Shown one piece after another: positions 39,509 to 48,743 of a stretch of 64,000 bases of DNA (the first letter of the stretch is position 1; each line of letters starts with the position of its first letter). A model generated the notes under the pieces. It made no database searches. It had not been told where the DNA came from and worked only from the letters and a program-made list of their open reading frames with translations. Made by a program: the position numbers and the translations under genes. This DNA is from Pseudomonadota bacterium (lineage in GTDB: Bacteria; Myxococcota_A; UBA9042; GCA-2863065). Location of the stretch: NCBI GenBank assembly GCA_005776725.1, contig SXOO01000267.1, forward strand, positions 58,708-122,707, given 5' to 3'.

Positions 39509-39629
39509 AGCGGGGCTGGTGCTCGTGGACTGGTTGCGGCCGTGAGCGGTTACGGTCGAGGGGGTGGCTTGGACTCCCCTAGCCGCTCCGGGTAGGGCAT
39601 CGGGCTCTCGCACACACGCAACGTTCACG

Positions 39630-40020
39630 TCACCGCGGGAGCCGCCACGCCTGCGTCCCCCTGTTGGGCACGTTGAAGGTCAGGGAGTAGGTGCCGGCGA
39701 CCGGGTCGCTCGTTGCCTGCCGCCAGTCGTTGCCCTCCACCGCCTGCGACGTGTCCACCCACGCGCCCCGTCCACCTGCTGCTGAAGGCGCCAGCCGTCC
39801 GGGCGGGGGAGGCCCGTCACGGTCAGGGGCAAATAGCCGAGGCCGCCCTGCAGGGTCACCTCCGCCTCGATGGGGGCGCGGCTCTGCCGCAATCTCGAGC
39901 GCCCACACGCGTGACACGGTGCCAACCGCGGCAGACACCTTCAGGTCGTTGCCCGCGGCCAGCGTCTGCATCGTGGCCGGGCTCTGGAACTGCTCCGCCC
40001 GCCGATGAGTCGGCCAGTCG
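39630..40020 (-). pseudogene. Decayed fragment of a secreted beta-rich protein
   Basis: Coherent domain only recovered by switching minus frames: LKVSAAVGTVSRVWALEIA / APIEAEVTLQGGLGYLPLTVTGLPRPDGWRLQQQVDG / WVDTSQAVEGNDWRQATSDPVAGTYSLTFNVPNRGTQAWRL. Confidence 0.5.
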
Positions 40021-40168
40021 CTTGCCCCGTACCAGACCGACTTATCCGCGGGCGGAAGTCGAGGACCTCGTGGGGGTGATCACCGGCGACCGTGATGCCA
40101 CCGTCGCGGTTTGGGACCGGACCGAGCGGCCTTGGTATGGTGGGCCATCCGCTGTGAAGGAGCCCCTG

Positions 40169-43100
40169 ATGTCGACACGGTTCGCCCTCTTCATCGCAGT
40201 CTCTTGCTCACTCGGCTGTGGCGGTTCCAGCGACGAAGCCGCCGCCGTGTCGCTCGCACAAGACTCCGGAAACGGCGAGACCGTCAGCCCCGTCCTGCCC
40301 GAGACCGTCAGCCCCGTCCTGCCCGAGACCGTCAGCCCCGTCCTGCCCGAAACCGTTAGCCCCGACGTGCCGGAGATCGATAGCCCCGACGTGCCGGAGA
40401 CCACCACGGACATCGGCGTCCTCCCCCCCACCGGGGAGGTGCTCGTCAACGAGGTGATGGCCAGCAACAAGGACACGCTCGAAGACGGCGACGGCGATAG
40501 CGCGGACTGGATCGAGCTCTACAACGCGAGTGGGACCACCGTCGAGCTCGAGGGGTGGGGGCTGTCGGACAACCCCGATGCGCCCTTCGCCTGGGTGTTC
40601 CCCAGCAAGACCCTGCTGGCCGGCCAGTTTCTGGTGGTCTGGGCCTCGGGGAAGGGGTCCACGGGCCCTTCGGACGAGCTGCACACCAGCTTCAAGCTCG
40701 ACGCCAGCGGGGAGGCGCTGGTCCTCACCCGCCCCGACGGGCAGCCCTCCGACGTGGTCACTTTCCCCGCACTGGGCGAGGACGTCTCCTGGGGCCGCGA
40801 ACAGCAGGTCACGTCCACCCAGCCGGTGGCCGAAGGCAGTCCAGCCCGGCTGTCCCTCGACCCACCCGCCGGCTGGGAAGACCCCGGCTTCGAGGAGGGT
40901 GGCTGGCAGGCGGTGGTGCTGGGGGTCGGGTACGCCGCTAGCGTGTTGGGCAGCACCCCCGAGAACGCGGCGTTGGAGAAGCCGACCACCCAGTCGAGCG
41001 ACGGCTACGGCCGCACGGGCGCGCAGGCCGTGGACGGGGAGCCCTCGACCTTCAGCCACACCGGCGACGGCGACCTCGCGCCCTGGTGGCGGGTCGACCT
41101 CGGCGCGCCCTACCTCGTGACCGGAGTGACCCTGCTCAACCGCAGCAACTGCTGCCCGGAGCGGCTCTACAACGTGACGGTCTCGTTGCAAGACAGCGCC
41201 GGCGCGGAGATCTGGGCCTCCGACGTCTTGAACCCCGTGGCCGTTGGAGCCACACCCACCAGCCCCGGCAACCGCCTCGATGTGGCCCCCGCCGCCCCGG
41301 TCATCGCCCGCTTCGCGACCGTGGCCAAGACCGCGGTCAACAGCGCCGGCAGCAGCGAGTGGATGTCCCTGGCTGAGGTGGTCGTGGATGGCAGCCTGGC
41401 GAGCCCCTACAGCGAAGACATCACCACCGACCTGCTCGCCCAGATGAAAGGCGTCTCGTCCATTGCCGCGATCCGCGCCGACGTCGCTGCAGACAGTCTC
41501 CCGAGCCGCGCCACCCTGTCGGTGCGCTTCGACGACGGCTTCGCGGCGTGGGTCGGCGGGTCGCCCGTCGCGTCGGCCAACCACGGAGGAGGCGTGGCGA
41601 CCGCGGCGAACGACGGGGCCCTGGAGACGGTTTTGCCGATTGACCCGAACACGCTCACCGGTGCAACCGTGCTGGCGATCCAAGGCCTCAATCAGGCCGC
41701 GGATGACGACGACTTCCTGCTGCTGCCCACCCTGACGCTCGACTGGATCGAGACCGGCGACGCCGCTTTTTTCCCCACGCCCACCCCCGGCGAGCCCAAC
41801 GGCCTGGGGGTGTTGGGCTTCCTCGAGGAGCCGATCGTCGTCCCGCCCCGCGGCTTCTACGCCGCCCCCGTCACCGCCACCGTGACCACGTCCACCCCCG
41901 GCGCGACCCTGGTCTACACGCTCGACGGCAGCGTTCCCACCCAAGACCACGGCACCGTCGTCCTCCCGGTCGACGGGTCTGCGGTGGCCGCCGCGTCGAT
42001 CCCGATCACCACGACCTCCCTGCTACGGGCCGCGGCGTTCGCGGACGGTTGGGCGCCAAGCCCGGTGGCCACCCACACCTACGTGTACGTCGAAGACGTG
42101 ATCCGCCAGCCCGCCGCTCCGGCTGGTCTGCCCACCGTCTGGGACGGCCTCTCCGAGGCAGCCTATGCCGCCGACTACGAGATGGACCCGGAGGTCGTCG
42201 ACGACCCCGACACCCACGACGACCTGCTCGCGGGCCTGCGCGGCATCCCGACCCTATCGGTGGTGATGGACCCGGCCGATCTGTGGGGTGCCGAGGGCAT
42301 CTACATCAACTCCGCCGAGCGCGGAGACAAGTGGGAGCGCCCGGTGTCGATCGAGCTGATCCTCCCCGACGGCTCAACGGCGTTCCAGGAGGACTGCGGC
42401 ATCCAGATCCACGGCTGGGGCTGGCGTTACCACTCCGCCACGCTCAAACACTCCTTCCGCCTCGACTTCAAGGAGGAATACGGCCCTTCAAAGCTCACAT
42501 ACCCTTGGTTCGCGGACGCGCCCGTGGAGAAGTTCGACTCGATCGTGCCCCGCGCGGGCGGAAGCAAGACCTGGCTCGACTTCCGGGACCCCGAGCAGGC
42601 CCAGTATCTGCACGACTCCTTCGCCCGCGACAGCGCCCGCGACATGGGGAAGGTCGACGGGCATGCCACCTATGTCCACCTGTACCTCAACGGCCTCTAC
42701 TGGGGCCTCTACAACCCGGTCGAGCGCCCGGACGCTGGCTTCGCCGAGGAGTACTTCGGCGGGGAAGACTCGGACTACGACGCCATCAACCGCCGCACCA
42801 CCACCAACGAGGCGGTCGACGGCGACCTCGTTGCCTACGAGGCGCTGCTGGCCCTCGCCGACGCGGACCTCTCGCTGGCCGAGAACTACGCCGCCATCGA
42901 GGCAATGCTCGAACTGGACGATCTCATCGACTACATGCTGATCCACCAGTACACGGTCAACCACGACGGCCCCTGTTGTTTCGAGAGCAACAACATGCGC
43001 GGAATCCGGAAGCGCGAGGATGGTGCGCAGTTCCGCTTCTTCGTGTGGGACATGGAGTATTCGCTGTGGGAGGCCGGCGATAACACAAACGTCCAGTTCG

Positions 43101-43321
43101 GCGGGAGAAGGGACCGGCTCCGCACGCGGCAGCGCAGAGCGCAGAGCCAGGCGACCGCGCTCCACACGCGGCACCCCACGCCATCACTGAAGCTAGCCAG
43201 CCCCCCCCGTACCCGGCAGCCCAAGCCGGCTGCGTCGACGACTACCGCACGATGTCGCCTCATCGAGGCGTCGGCTCCTTGCAGGAACGTAGCCCATGGG
43301 CTACGCTGCCGCTCGTGTTGA
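40169..43321 (+). CDS. CotH-kinase/lamin-tail domain lipoprotein, C-terminally truncated; original reading ends near 43104
   Basis: Lipobox VSCSLGCGGSS; LTD domain EVLVNEVMASNKDTLEDGDGDSADWIELYN; CotH FRLDFKEEYG..., FFVWDMEYSLWEAGDNTNV then low-complexity unrelated tail. Confidence 0.75.
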   Translation: MSTRFALFIAVSCSLGCGGSSDEAAAVSLAQDSGNGETVSPVLPETVSPVLPETVSPVLPETVSPDVPEIDSPDVPETTTDIGVLPPTGEVLVNEVMASNKDTLEDGDGDSADWIELYNASGTTVELEGWGLSDNPDAPFAWVFPSKTLLAGQFLVVWASGKGSTGPSDELHTSFKLDASGEALVLTRPDGQPSDVVTFPALGEDVSWGREQQVTSTQPVAEGSPARLSLDPPAGWEDPGFEEGGWQAVVLGVGYAASVLGSTPENAALEKPTTQSSDGYGRTGAQAVDGEPSTFSHTGDGDLAPWWRVDLGAPYLVTGVTLLNRSNCCPERLYNVTVSLQDSAGAEIWASDVLNPVAVGATPTSPGNRLDVAPAAPVIARFATVAKTAVNSAGSSEWMSLAEVVVDGSLASPYSEDITTDLLAQMKGVSSIAAIRADVAADSLPSRATLSVRFDDGFAAWVGGSPVASANHGGGVATAANDGALETVLPIDPNTLTGATVLAIQGLNQAADDDDFLLLPTLTLDWIETGDAAFFPTPTPGEPNGLGVLGFLEEPIVVPPRGFYAAPVTATVTTSTPGATLVYTLDGSVPTQDHGTVVLPVDGSAVAAASIPITTTSLLRAAAFADGWAPSPVATHTYVYVEDVIRQPAAPAGLPTVWDGLSEAAYAADYEMDPEVVDDPDTHDDLLAGLRGIPTLSVVMDPADLWGAEGIYINSAERGDKWERPVSIELILPDGSTAFQEDCGIQIHGWGWRYHSATLKHSFRLDFKEEYGPSKLTYPWFADAPVEKFDSIVPRAGGSKTWLDFRDPEQAQYLHDSFARDSARDMGKVDGHATYVHLYLNGLYWGLYNPVERPDAGFAEEYFGGEDSDYDAINRRTTTNEAVDGDLVAYEALLALADADLSLAENYAAIEAMLELDDLIDYMLIHQYTVNHDGPCCFESNNMRGIRKREDGAQFRFFVWDMEYSLWEAGDNTNVQFGGRRDRLRTRQRRAQSQATALHTRHPTPSLKLASPPRTRQPKPAASTTTARCRLIEASAPCRNVAHGLRCRSC
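40275..40401 (+). repeat. 24-bp tandem repeat encoding (ETVSPVLP)n linker
   Basis: GAGACCGTCAGCCCCGTCCTGCCC repeated about 3 times, then degenerate copies. Confidence 0.85.
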
Positions 43322-43626
43322 GGGTCATCCAAACGCAGGCCTTTCGGGATTGGCTGACCGGTTTACGCGATCGCTCCGGACGAGCCCGCATCCTGGTACG
43401 GGTCACTCGCTTGGCCGCCGGGAACCCCGGCGACTCTCGAAATCTGACTGGAGGTCTCTCAGAACTGCGAGTCGACATCGGACCAGGCTACCGTGTGTAC
43501 TACACGATCCGCGGCCAGGACTTGGTCTTGCTACTCCTGGGCGGCGACAAGTCCAGCCAGGACACAGACATCGTCCGAGCCGCACAACTGCTGCGGGAGT
43601 ACGAAGATGAGGAGGTGACGAAGTGA
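43315..43626 (+). CDS. RelE/HigB-like type II toxin
   Basis: IQTQAFRDWLTGLRDRSGRARILVRVTRLAAGNPGDSRNLTGGLSELRVDIGPGYRVYY. Confidence 0.88.
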   Translation: MLRVIQTQAFRDWLTGLRDRSGRARILVRVTRLAAGNPGDSRNLTGGLSELRVDIGPGYRVYYTIRGQDLVLLLLGGDKSSQDTDIVRAAQLLREYEDEEVTK

Positions 43627-43919
43627 GTGTCCACGAACAACTGAGTGAGTTCGATCCGGCCGAATACCTCCGTAGCCCGGAGGACATGGCGGCGTACCTC
43701 GAGGCGTGGCTCGCGGAAGCTCCCGAGGATGTAGCAGGGATCGCCCAGGGCCTCGGGCATATCGCGCGAGCCCGAGGTATGACGCACGTGGCCCAATCGG
43801 CAGGCCTGAGCAGGGAGAGTCTATACCGAGCATTGGGAGTTGACGGCAACCCGAGTCTCGCCACCGTGGTCAAAGTTGCTCGGGCTCTCGGTCTTCGGTT
43901 GAGTGTCGTACCCGTCTGA
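43623..43919 (+). CDS. HigA-like addiction-module antidote (HTH)
   Basis: ARARGMTHVAQSAGLSRESLYRALGVDGNPSLATVVKVARALGLRL; 4-nt overlap with toxin. Confidence 0.88.
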   Translation: MSVHEQLSEFDPAEYLRSPEDMAAYLEAWLAEAPEDVAGIAQGLGHIARARGMTHVAQSAGLSRESLYRALGVDGNPSLATVVKVARALGLRLSVVPV

Positions 43920-44029
43920 AACGGCCCAAGCGGTGAGCGCCCCGCACGTGCATCAGCTCGCGCCCGAGACCACCGGGGAGTCCCAGGTGCACCGCCGCCA
44001 TGACGGGCGCCACGCTGTACCCGCGCCCG

Positions 44030-44075
44030 CTCCGCGGCTCCTTGCCGCACGACCCTGAGCTGCCCGCGCTGTGTG
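44030..44075 (+). repeat. Right copy of island-flanking imperfect direct repeat
   Basis: CTCCGCGGCTCCTTGCCGCACGACCCTGAGCTGCCCGCGCTGTGTG; immediately beside the 3' end of pheA. Confidence 0.85.
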
Positions 44076-44077
44076 GC

Positions 44078-45166
44078 TCAGCCGGAGGTGGCGTAGCTGC
44101 CCAAGACGCGGACTTGGGTGGCGTGCGCCTCGAGGCGCTCCAGCGCTCGAGAGACCGCGGGGTCCTCGCGGTGACCCTCGATGTCCACCACGAACGCGTA
44201 GCGCCACGCCTGCTGGCGGCTGGGTCGTGACTCCACCCGAACGAGGTTGAGCCCCTCGTCGTCGAACAGCTGTAGGGCGCGGCGGAGGGCGCCGCGCTCA
44301 CCCTCGTCCGCGAGCGTGAAGGCGAGGGTGGTCTTGCACCGCCCGGTTGGGGGCCGCGCCGGGGCGTCGTCGCGGGCGAGCACCACGAACCGCGTCGCGT
44401 TGTCCTCCCGGTCTTGAATCGAGGCGTTGAGCACGGGCAGACCGTTGAGCTCCGCGGCGAGGCGACTCGCGATCGCGGCCGAGCGCGGATCGTTGAGCGC
44501 GTCACGGACGGCCTGCGCGGTCGACGGCGCCTGGACCCAGCGAACGTTCGTGAGGTTTCGCGACAGCCACCCCCGGCATTGGGCGAGGCCCTGGGGGTGG
44601 GAGATTACGGTGTCTATCTCGGTGAGGCTCCGCGCACGTGTCGCGAGGGCTTGAGCGATCGGGGCCACGCGCTCCTCGCGAATGACCACGCCGCCGTCCA
44701 GGAGCGCGTCGGTGGTGGTGGAGACCGCTCCCTCGGTGGAGTTCTCGATGGGCACCACGCCGTAGAGCACGTCGGCCCGGCGTACGGAGTCGAACACGCC
44801 GTCGATCGTAGCCACCCCGACGTACGACACCGCCAGGCCGAAGAGCTCGCGCGCGGCGGCGTGGGTGAAGGTGCCCTCCGGTCCGAGGAAGGCCACGCGG
44901 TGCGGCTCCTGCAGGGCCAGGCAGGCGCTCATGATCTCGCGATACACCGCCTGCAGCGCGGCCGGTGGGAAGTGCCCAGAGGCCCGCTGAGCCAGCCGCT
45001 CGAGCAGCGCCCGCTCCCGCGCCGGGTCCCAGAGCGCCACGCCCAGCGCGCGTTTGGCCTCGGCGACCTGCCCCACGAGGGACGCGCGGGCCTCGAGGAG
45101 CTGCAGGAGCTGGTCGTCCAGCCCGTCGATGCGGGCGCGAAGGGTGTCGAGGGGGCTGGCGGTCAT
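44078..45166 (-). CDS. pheA: Bifunctional chorismate mutase/prephenate dehydratase
   Basis: LDTLRARIDGLDDQLLQLLEARASLV (CM) + VAFLGPEGTFTHAAA, IENSTEGAVSTTTDAL, ESRPSRQQAWRYAFVVDIEGH. Confidence 0.93.
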   Translation of the reverse strand: MTASPLDTLRARIDGLDDQLLQLLEARASLVGQVAEAKRALGVALWDPARERALLERLAQRASGHFPPAALQAVYREIMSACLALQEPHRVAFLGPEGTFTHAAARELFGLAVSYVGVATIDGVFDSVRRADVLYGVVPIENSTEGAVSTTTDALLDGGVVIREERVAPIAQALATRARSLTEIDTVISHPQGLAQCRGWLSRNLTNVRWVQAPSTAQAVRDALNDPRSAAIASRLAAELNGLPVLNASIQDREDNATRFVVLARDDAPARPPTGRCKTTLAFTLADEGERGALRRALQLFDDEGLNLVRVESRPSRQQAWRYAFVVDIEGHREDPAVSRALERLEAHATQVRVLGSYATSG

Positions 45167-45274
45167 CGCCGGATTGTGACGCGACCGCGGGCGCGATGCG
45201 AGCCCCCGGGGATCACCCGGCTCCGGTCGAAAATGGGGTTGCGGTCCCTCGCGACACCCGTAGTCTTCGCCGCC

Positions 45275-46294
45275 ATGCGTGCGCTACTCCTCCTCTCTCT
45301 CGTTGCCTGCACCGCCTCCAGCAACGGCGGCCAGAAAGACGCCGGCGTAGAACCGAGCGACGGGGGCGACGCGCTCACCCCGACCGACTCTGCCGAGCCA
45401 GCCGCCGACACCACCGCGCCAGACGTCCAAGCAACACCGGACGTTCCGGAGGTCGACTTGTTCGAGCCCGAGCCCGACCTCGTCGAGCCCGAGCCCGACA
45501 TCCCGGTGGTGGTTGACGAGGATCAGGATGACGACGGGATCCCGGACGGGGACGACCCTTATCCGAGCAACGGCGACATGCCCGGGGTGGTGCTGAAGGG
45601 CAAGGTCTACGCCCACACGGACGACCAGCTCTTCACCATGGACGTGAAGACCTACAAGATCACCGAGGTCGCGCCAGTCACGTTCGACCTCACCGTCGAC
45701 AACAACGACGTCACCGACATCGCCATCGATCGCTACGGGGTGCTCACTGCCGTGAGCTACGACGAGCTCTGGCGCTGCCACCCGGGCACCGCCGAGTGCC
45801 AGTCGGTAGGCACCCTCCCCGCTTCGTTCAACGCGCTGTCGTGGGTCCCCGCGGGCACCATCGACCCCTCGAATGACGTGCTCATCGGCGTCGCGGGCGG
45901 CGACTGGTTTCGCCTCGACGCACAAGACGCCACCACCTACACAGCCACGAAGATCGGGAACTACGGCGGCGGCTACCAGTCCAGCGGTGACGTGTATTCG
46001 CTGCTCGGGGTGGGCACCTATGCGTCGGTAAACGGCCTCGGCGTCTTCTCCGGAGACGACATGCTCGTTGAGGTGAACCCGCTCACGGGCCAGGTGGTGG
46101 CCGAGATCGGGCCCCTCACCGGGTATGGCAGCGTGTTCGGGATCGCGGGCTGGACCTCACGCGCCTTCGCGTTCGACTCCAGCGGCGCGATCCTGGTGGT
46201 CGACGTCAAGGACGGCACGATCGTGAAGACCATCGAAGACACCGGCCACAAGTGGTGGGGCGCCGGAGTTCCCACAGTCGTGGCCGACGAGTAA
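45275..46294 (+). CDS. Lipoprotein with Asp/Pro-rich linker and propeller-like domain
   Basis: MRALLLLSLVACTASS lipobox; DEDQDDDGIPDGDDPYPSNGD thrombospondin-3-like Ca motif. Confidence 0.75.
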   Translation: MRALLLLSLVACTASSNGGQKDAGVEPSDGGDALTPTDSAEPAADTTAPDVQATPDVPEVDLFEPEPDLVEPEPDIPVVVDEDQDDDGIPDGDDPYPSNGDMPGVVLKGKVYAHTDDQLFTMDVKTYKITEVAPVTFDLTVDNNDVTDIAIDRYGVLTAVSYDELWRCHPGTAECQSVGTLPASFNALSWVPAGTIDPSNDVLIGVAGGDWFRLDAQDATTYTATKIGNYGGGYQSSGDVYSLLGVGTYASVNGLGVFSGDDMLVEVNPLTGQVVAEIGPLTGYGSVFGIAGWTSRAFAFDSSGAILVVDVKDGTIVKTIEDTGHKWWGAGVPTVVADE

Positions 46295-46372
46295 AGTTCG
46301 GCCCCCGCGGGGGTGGTCCCGCAACGCGCCCGGAAGGGCACCAGCAACCCAGCTCCCGGAGACCATCGCGCG

Positions 46373-47311
46373 ATGCCCGTGACCCAGCCCGCTTCCGTCC
46401 GCGCCCTCATCGACCGCCACCCGTCGCTCACCCTCATCGGTAACACCCCCCTCGTTCGAGTGGACGCGTTCCAGGACGAGCTGCCCGACGTGGAGATCTG
46501 GGCCAAGGTCGAGTCGTTCAACCCGGGCGGCTCGCTGAAAGACCGCCCGGTCCTCCGGATGATCTCGGAGGCCGTCGCCGACGGGCGACTTCGGCCCGGC
46601 ATGACCATCCTCGACTCGTCCTCGGGGAACGCGGGGATCGCCTACGCCCTCATCGGCGGTGTGATCGGCAACCCGGTCACCATCGTCATCCCCGACAACG
46701 CCAGCATGGAGCGCAAGAAGCGCCTCTGGGCGCACGGCGCGCACACCCACTTCACCAGCGCCCACCTCGGCTACGACGAGGCCCTCCGCGAGGTCCGCCG
46801 CGTGTACGAGGGCGACCCGGATAAGTACTTCTACTGCAATCAGTACGGGAACGCGGGCAACTGGAAGGCCCACTTCGACACCACCGCAGTCGAGGTGCTC
46901 GACCAGCTGGGCGATCGCATCACGCACTTCGTGGCGGGAGTGGGCACCGGCGGCACCATCACCGGCATGGGGCGGCGCTTCAAGGAGCACAACCCGTCGA
47001 TCGAGGTGAACTGCGTGGTGCCGGAGGCCTTCCCGGGCGTCGAGGGCCTGAAGCCGCTCGGCTCCGAGCACGACATCGTCCCCGAGATCCTGGACGAGTC
47101 GGTCATCGACCGCCGGTGGGACTTCGACGACGACCAGGGCTTCGAGATGAACCAGGTCCTCGCCAAGCGCGGCCTCTTCGCCGGGCAGTCGTCGGGCGCC
47201 TACATGGCCACCGCCTACCGTCTCGCGAAGGAGATCAAGAAGGGCTGCATCGTCACGCTGCTGAACGACATCGGCGAGCGCTACTTCTCCACGCGGCTGT
47301 GGGACCGATGA
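46373..47311 (+). CDS. PLP-dependent cysteine synthase/cystathionine beta-synthase family protein
   Basis: LIGNTPLVRVDAF, ESFNPGGSLKDRPVLRMI, SSGNAGIAYA, GVGTGGTITGMGR. Confidence 0.9.
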   Translation: MPVTQPASVRALIDRHPSLTLIGNTPLVRVDAFQDELPDVEIWAKVESFNPGGSLKDRPVLRMISEAVADGRLRPGMTILDSSSGNAGIAYALIGGVIGNPVTIVIPDNASMERKKRLWAHGAHTHFTSAHLGYDEALREVRRVYEGDPDKYFYCNQYGNAGNWKAHFDTTAVEVLDQLGDRITHFVAGVGTGGTITGMGRRFKEHNPSIEVNCVVPEAFPGVEGLKPLGSEHDIVPEILDESVIDRRWDFDDDQGFEMNQVLAKRGLFAGQSSGAYMATAYRLAKEIKKGCIVTLLNDIGERYFSTRLWDR

Positions 47312-48639
47312 GCGGCGGCCAGGCGAGCGGCGCCCCCCCAGGAGACACGCGCGGGGACGGAGCCGAGGTCCTCGACATCCCCGATGCCGAGGCGCACGGG
47401 GTATTTCGTCCCATGCCGCGCACAGGCGTCATCTACGTGATGACCGAAGCGGCGAAGCGGGGCTTCCACTACGGCCACCCGGACTGGGCCAACCTCGGCC
47501 AGGGAGCGCCCGAGACCGGGCCCATCGCGGGGTCGCCGGAGCGGATCCACCACATCGAGGTCGATCCCTCGGCCAACGAGTACGGCCCGGTCCAGGGGCT
47601 CGCGGACGTCCGAGAGGCCGTCGCCGAGCTCTACAACGCCCGCTACCGAGTGGGCATGGCCTCGAAGTTCACGGCGCGGAACGTGGCGCTGTCCGCGGGC
47701 GGGCGCCTCGCGCTCACCCGGATCGCGGCCACGCTAGGCAGCATCAACCTCGGGCACTTCCTCCCGGACTACACGGCGTACGAAGAGCTGCTCGACCTGT
47801 TCCGCGCCTTCGTGCCGCTCCCGATCCTCTTGGACGGCGAGCGCGGCTTCGATCTGCCGCCGGACCACCTCCGGCGCGAGATCGTGGGCAAGGGCCTCTC
47901 GGCGCTGCTGATCTCGAACCCATGCAACCCCACGGGGCACGTGATCCGCGGCGGCGCGCTAAGGGCCTGGGTCGACATCTGTCGCCAGACGGGCTGCGTG
48001 CTCATCGTCGACGAGTTCTACGCCCACTATCTCTACGGGGGCACGGCGCGGCAGGACGGCCCGTCGCACTCGGCCATGCGCTACGTCGACGACGTGAACC
48101 GCGACCCAGTCGTGATCGTGGACGGCCTCACGAAGAACTGGCGTTACCCGGGCTGGCGCCTCGCGTGGACCGTGGGCCCCGAGTGGATCATCGAGCGCAT
48201 CACGTCGGCCGGCTCCTTCATCGACGGGGGCCCTCCCCACCCAGTCCAGCGGGCGGCGTTGCCGCTGATCACGCGCGAGCACGCCGACGCCGAGGCCCGC
48301 GCGATCCAGGGCGTCTTCGACGACAAGCGCCGCCTCGTGATGGAGCGGCTTCGGGGGATGGGGATCGGCCTCGACGCCGAGCCGCAGGGGGCCTTCTACT
48401 GCTTCGCGAACCTCGAGAACCTCCCGGGTCCGCTGCGCGACGGCATGACGTTCTTCCGGAAGGCGCTCGAGAAGCAGGTGGTCGTGGTCCCGGGACAGTT
48501 CTTCGACGTGAACCCGGGGAAGCGGCGCGACCACATCCCCTCGCGACTCCGGCGGTATGTGCGGGTCAGCTTCGGCCCCAGCCGAGATCAGGTGGAGCTA
48601 GGGCTCGATCGGCTCGACGCGTTGATCAGGGAGTCCTGA
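47308..48639 (+). CDS. PLP-dependent aminotransferase class I/II
   Basis: NPCNPTGHVI...VLIVDEFYAHY...DGLTKNWRYPGWRLAW; ATGA overlap with upstream lyase. Confidence 0.9.
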   Translation: MSGGQASGAPPGDTRGDGAEVLDIPDAEAHGVFRPMPRTGVIYVMTEAAKRGFHYGHPDWANLGQGAPETGPIAGSPERIHHIEVDPSANEYGPVQGLADVREAVAELYNARYRVGMASKFTARNVALSAGGRLALTRIAATLGSINLGHFLPDYTAYEELLDLFRAFVPLPILLDGERGFDLPPDHLRREIVGKGLSALLISNPCNPTGHVIRGGALRAWVDICRQTGCVLIVDEFYAHYLYGGTARQDGPSHSAMRYVDDVNRDPVVIVDGLTKNWRYPGWRLAWTVGPEWIIERITSAGSFIDGGPPHPVQRAALPLITREHADAEARAIQGVFDDKRRLVMERLRGMGIGLDAEPQGAFYCFANLENLPGPLRDGMTFFRKALEKQVVVVPGQFFDVNPGKRRDHIPSRLRRYVRVSFGPSRDQVELGLDRLDALIRES

Positions 48640-48697
48640 CGCGGAGCGGAGGCGCGGCGCCCCGGTAGCGGGGCCCTTCGCGCACGAAAGGCGATGA

Positions 48698-48734
48698 CCC
48701 CGAGCGTGGCGGATTCTTCTCCGCCAGCTCGGGG
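48698..48734. terminator. Bidirectional hairpin between convergent genes
   Basis: CCCCGAGC-gt-GGCGG-attcttct-CCGCC-a-GCTCGGGG. Confidence 0.6.
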
Positions 48735-48743
48735 CCGTGCTGC

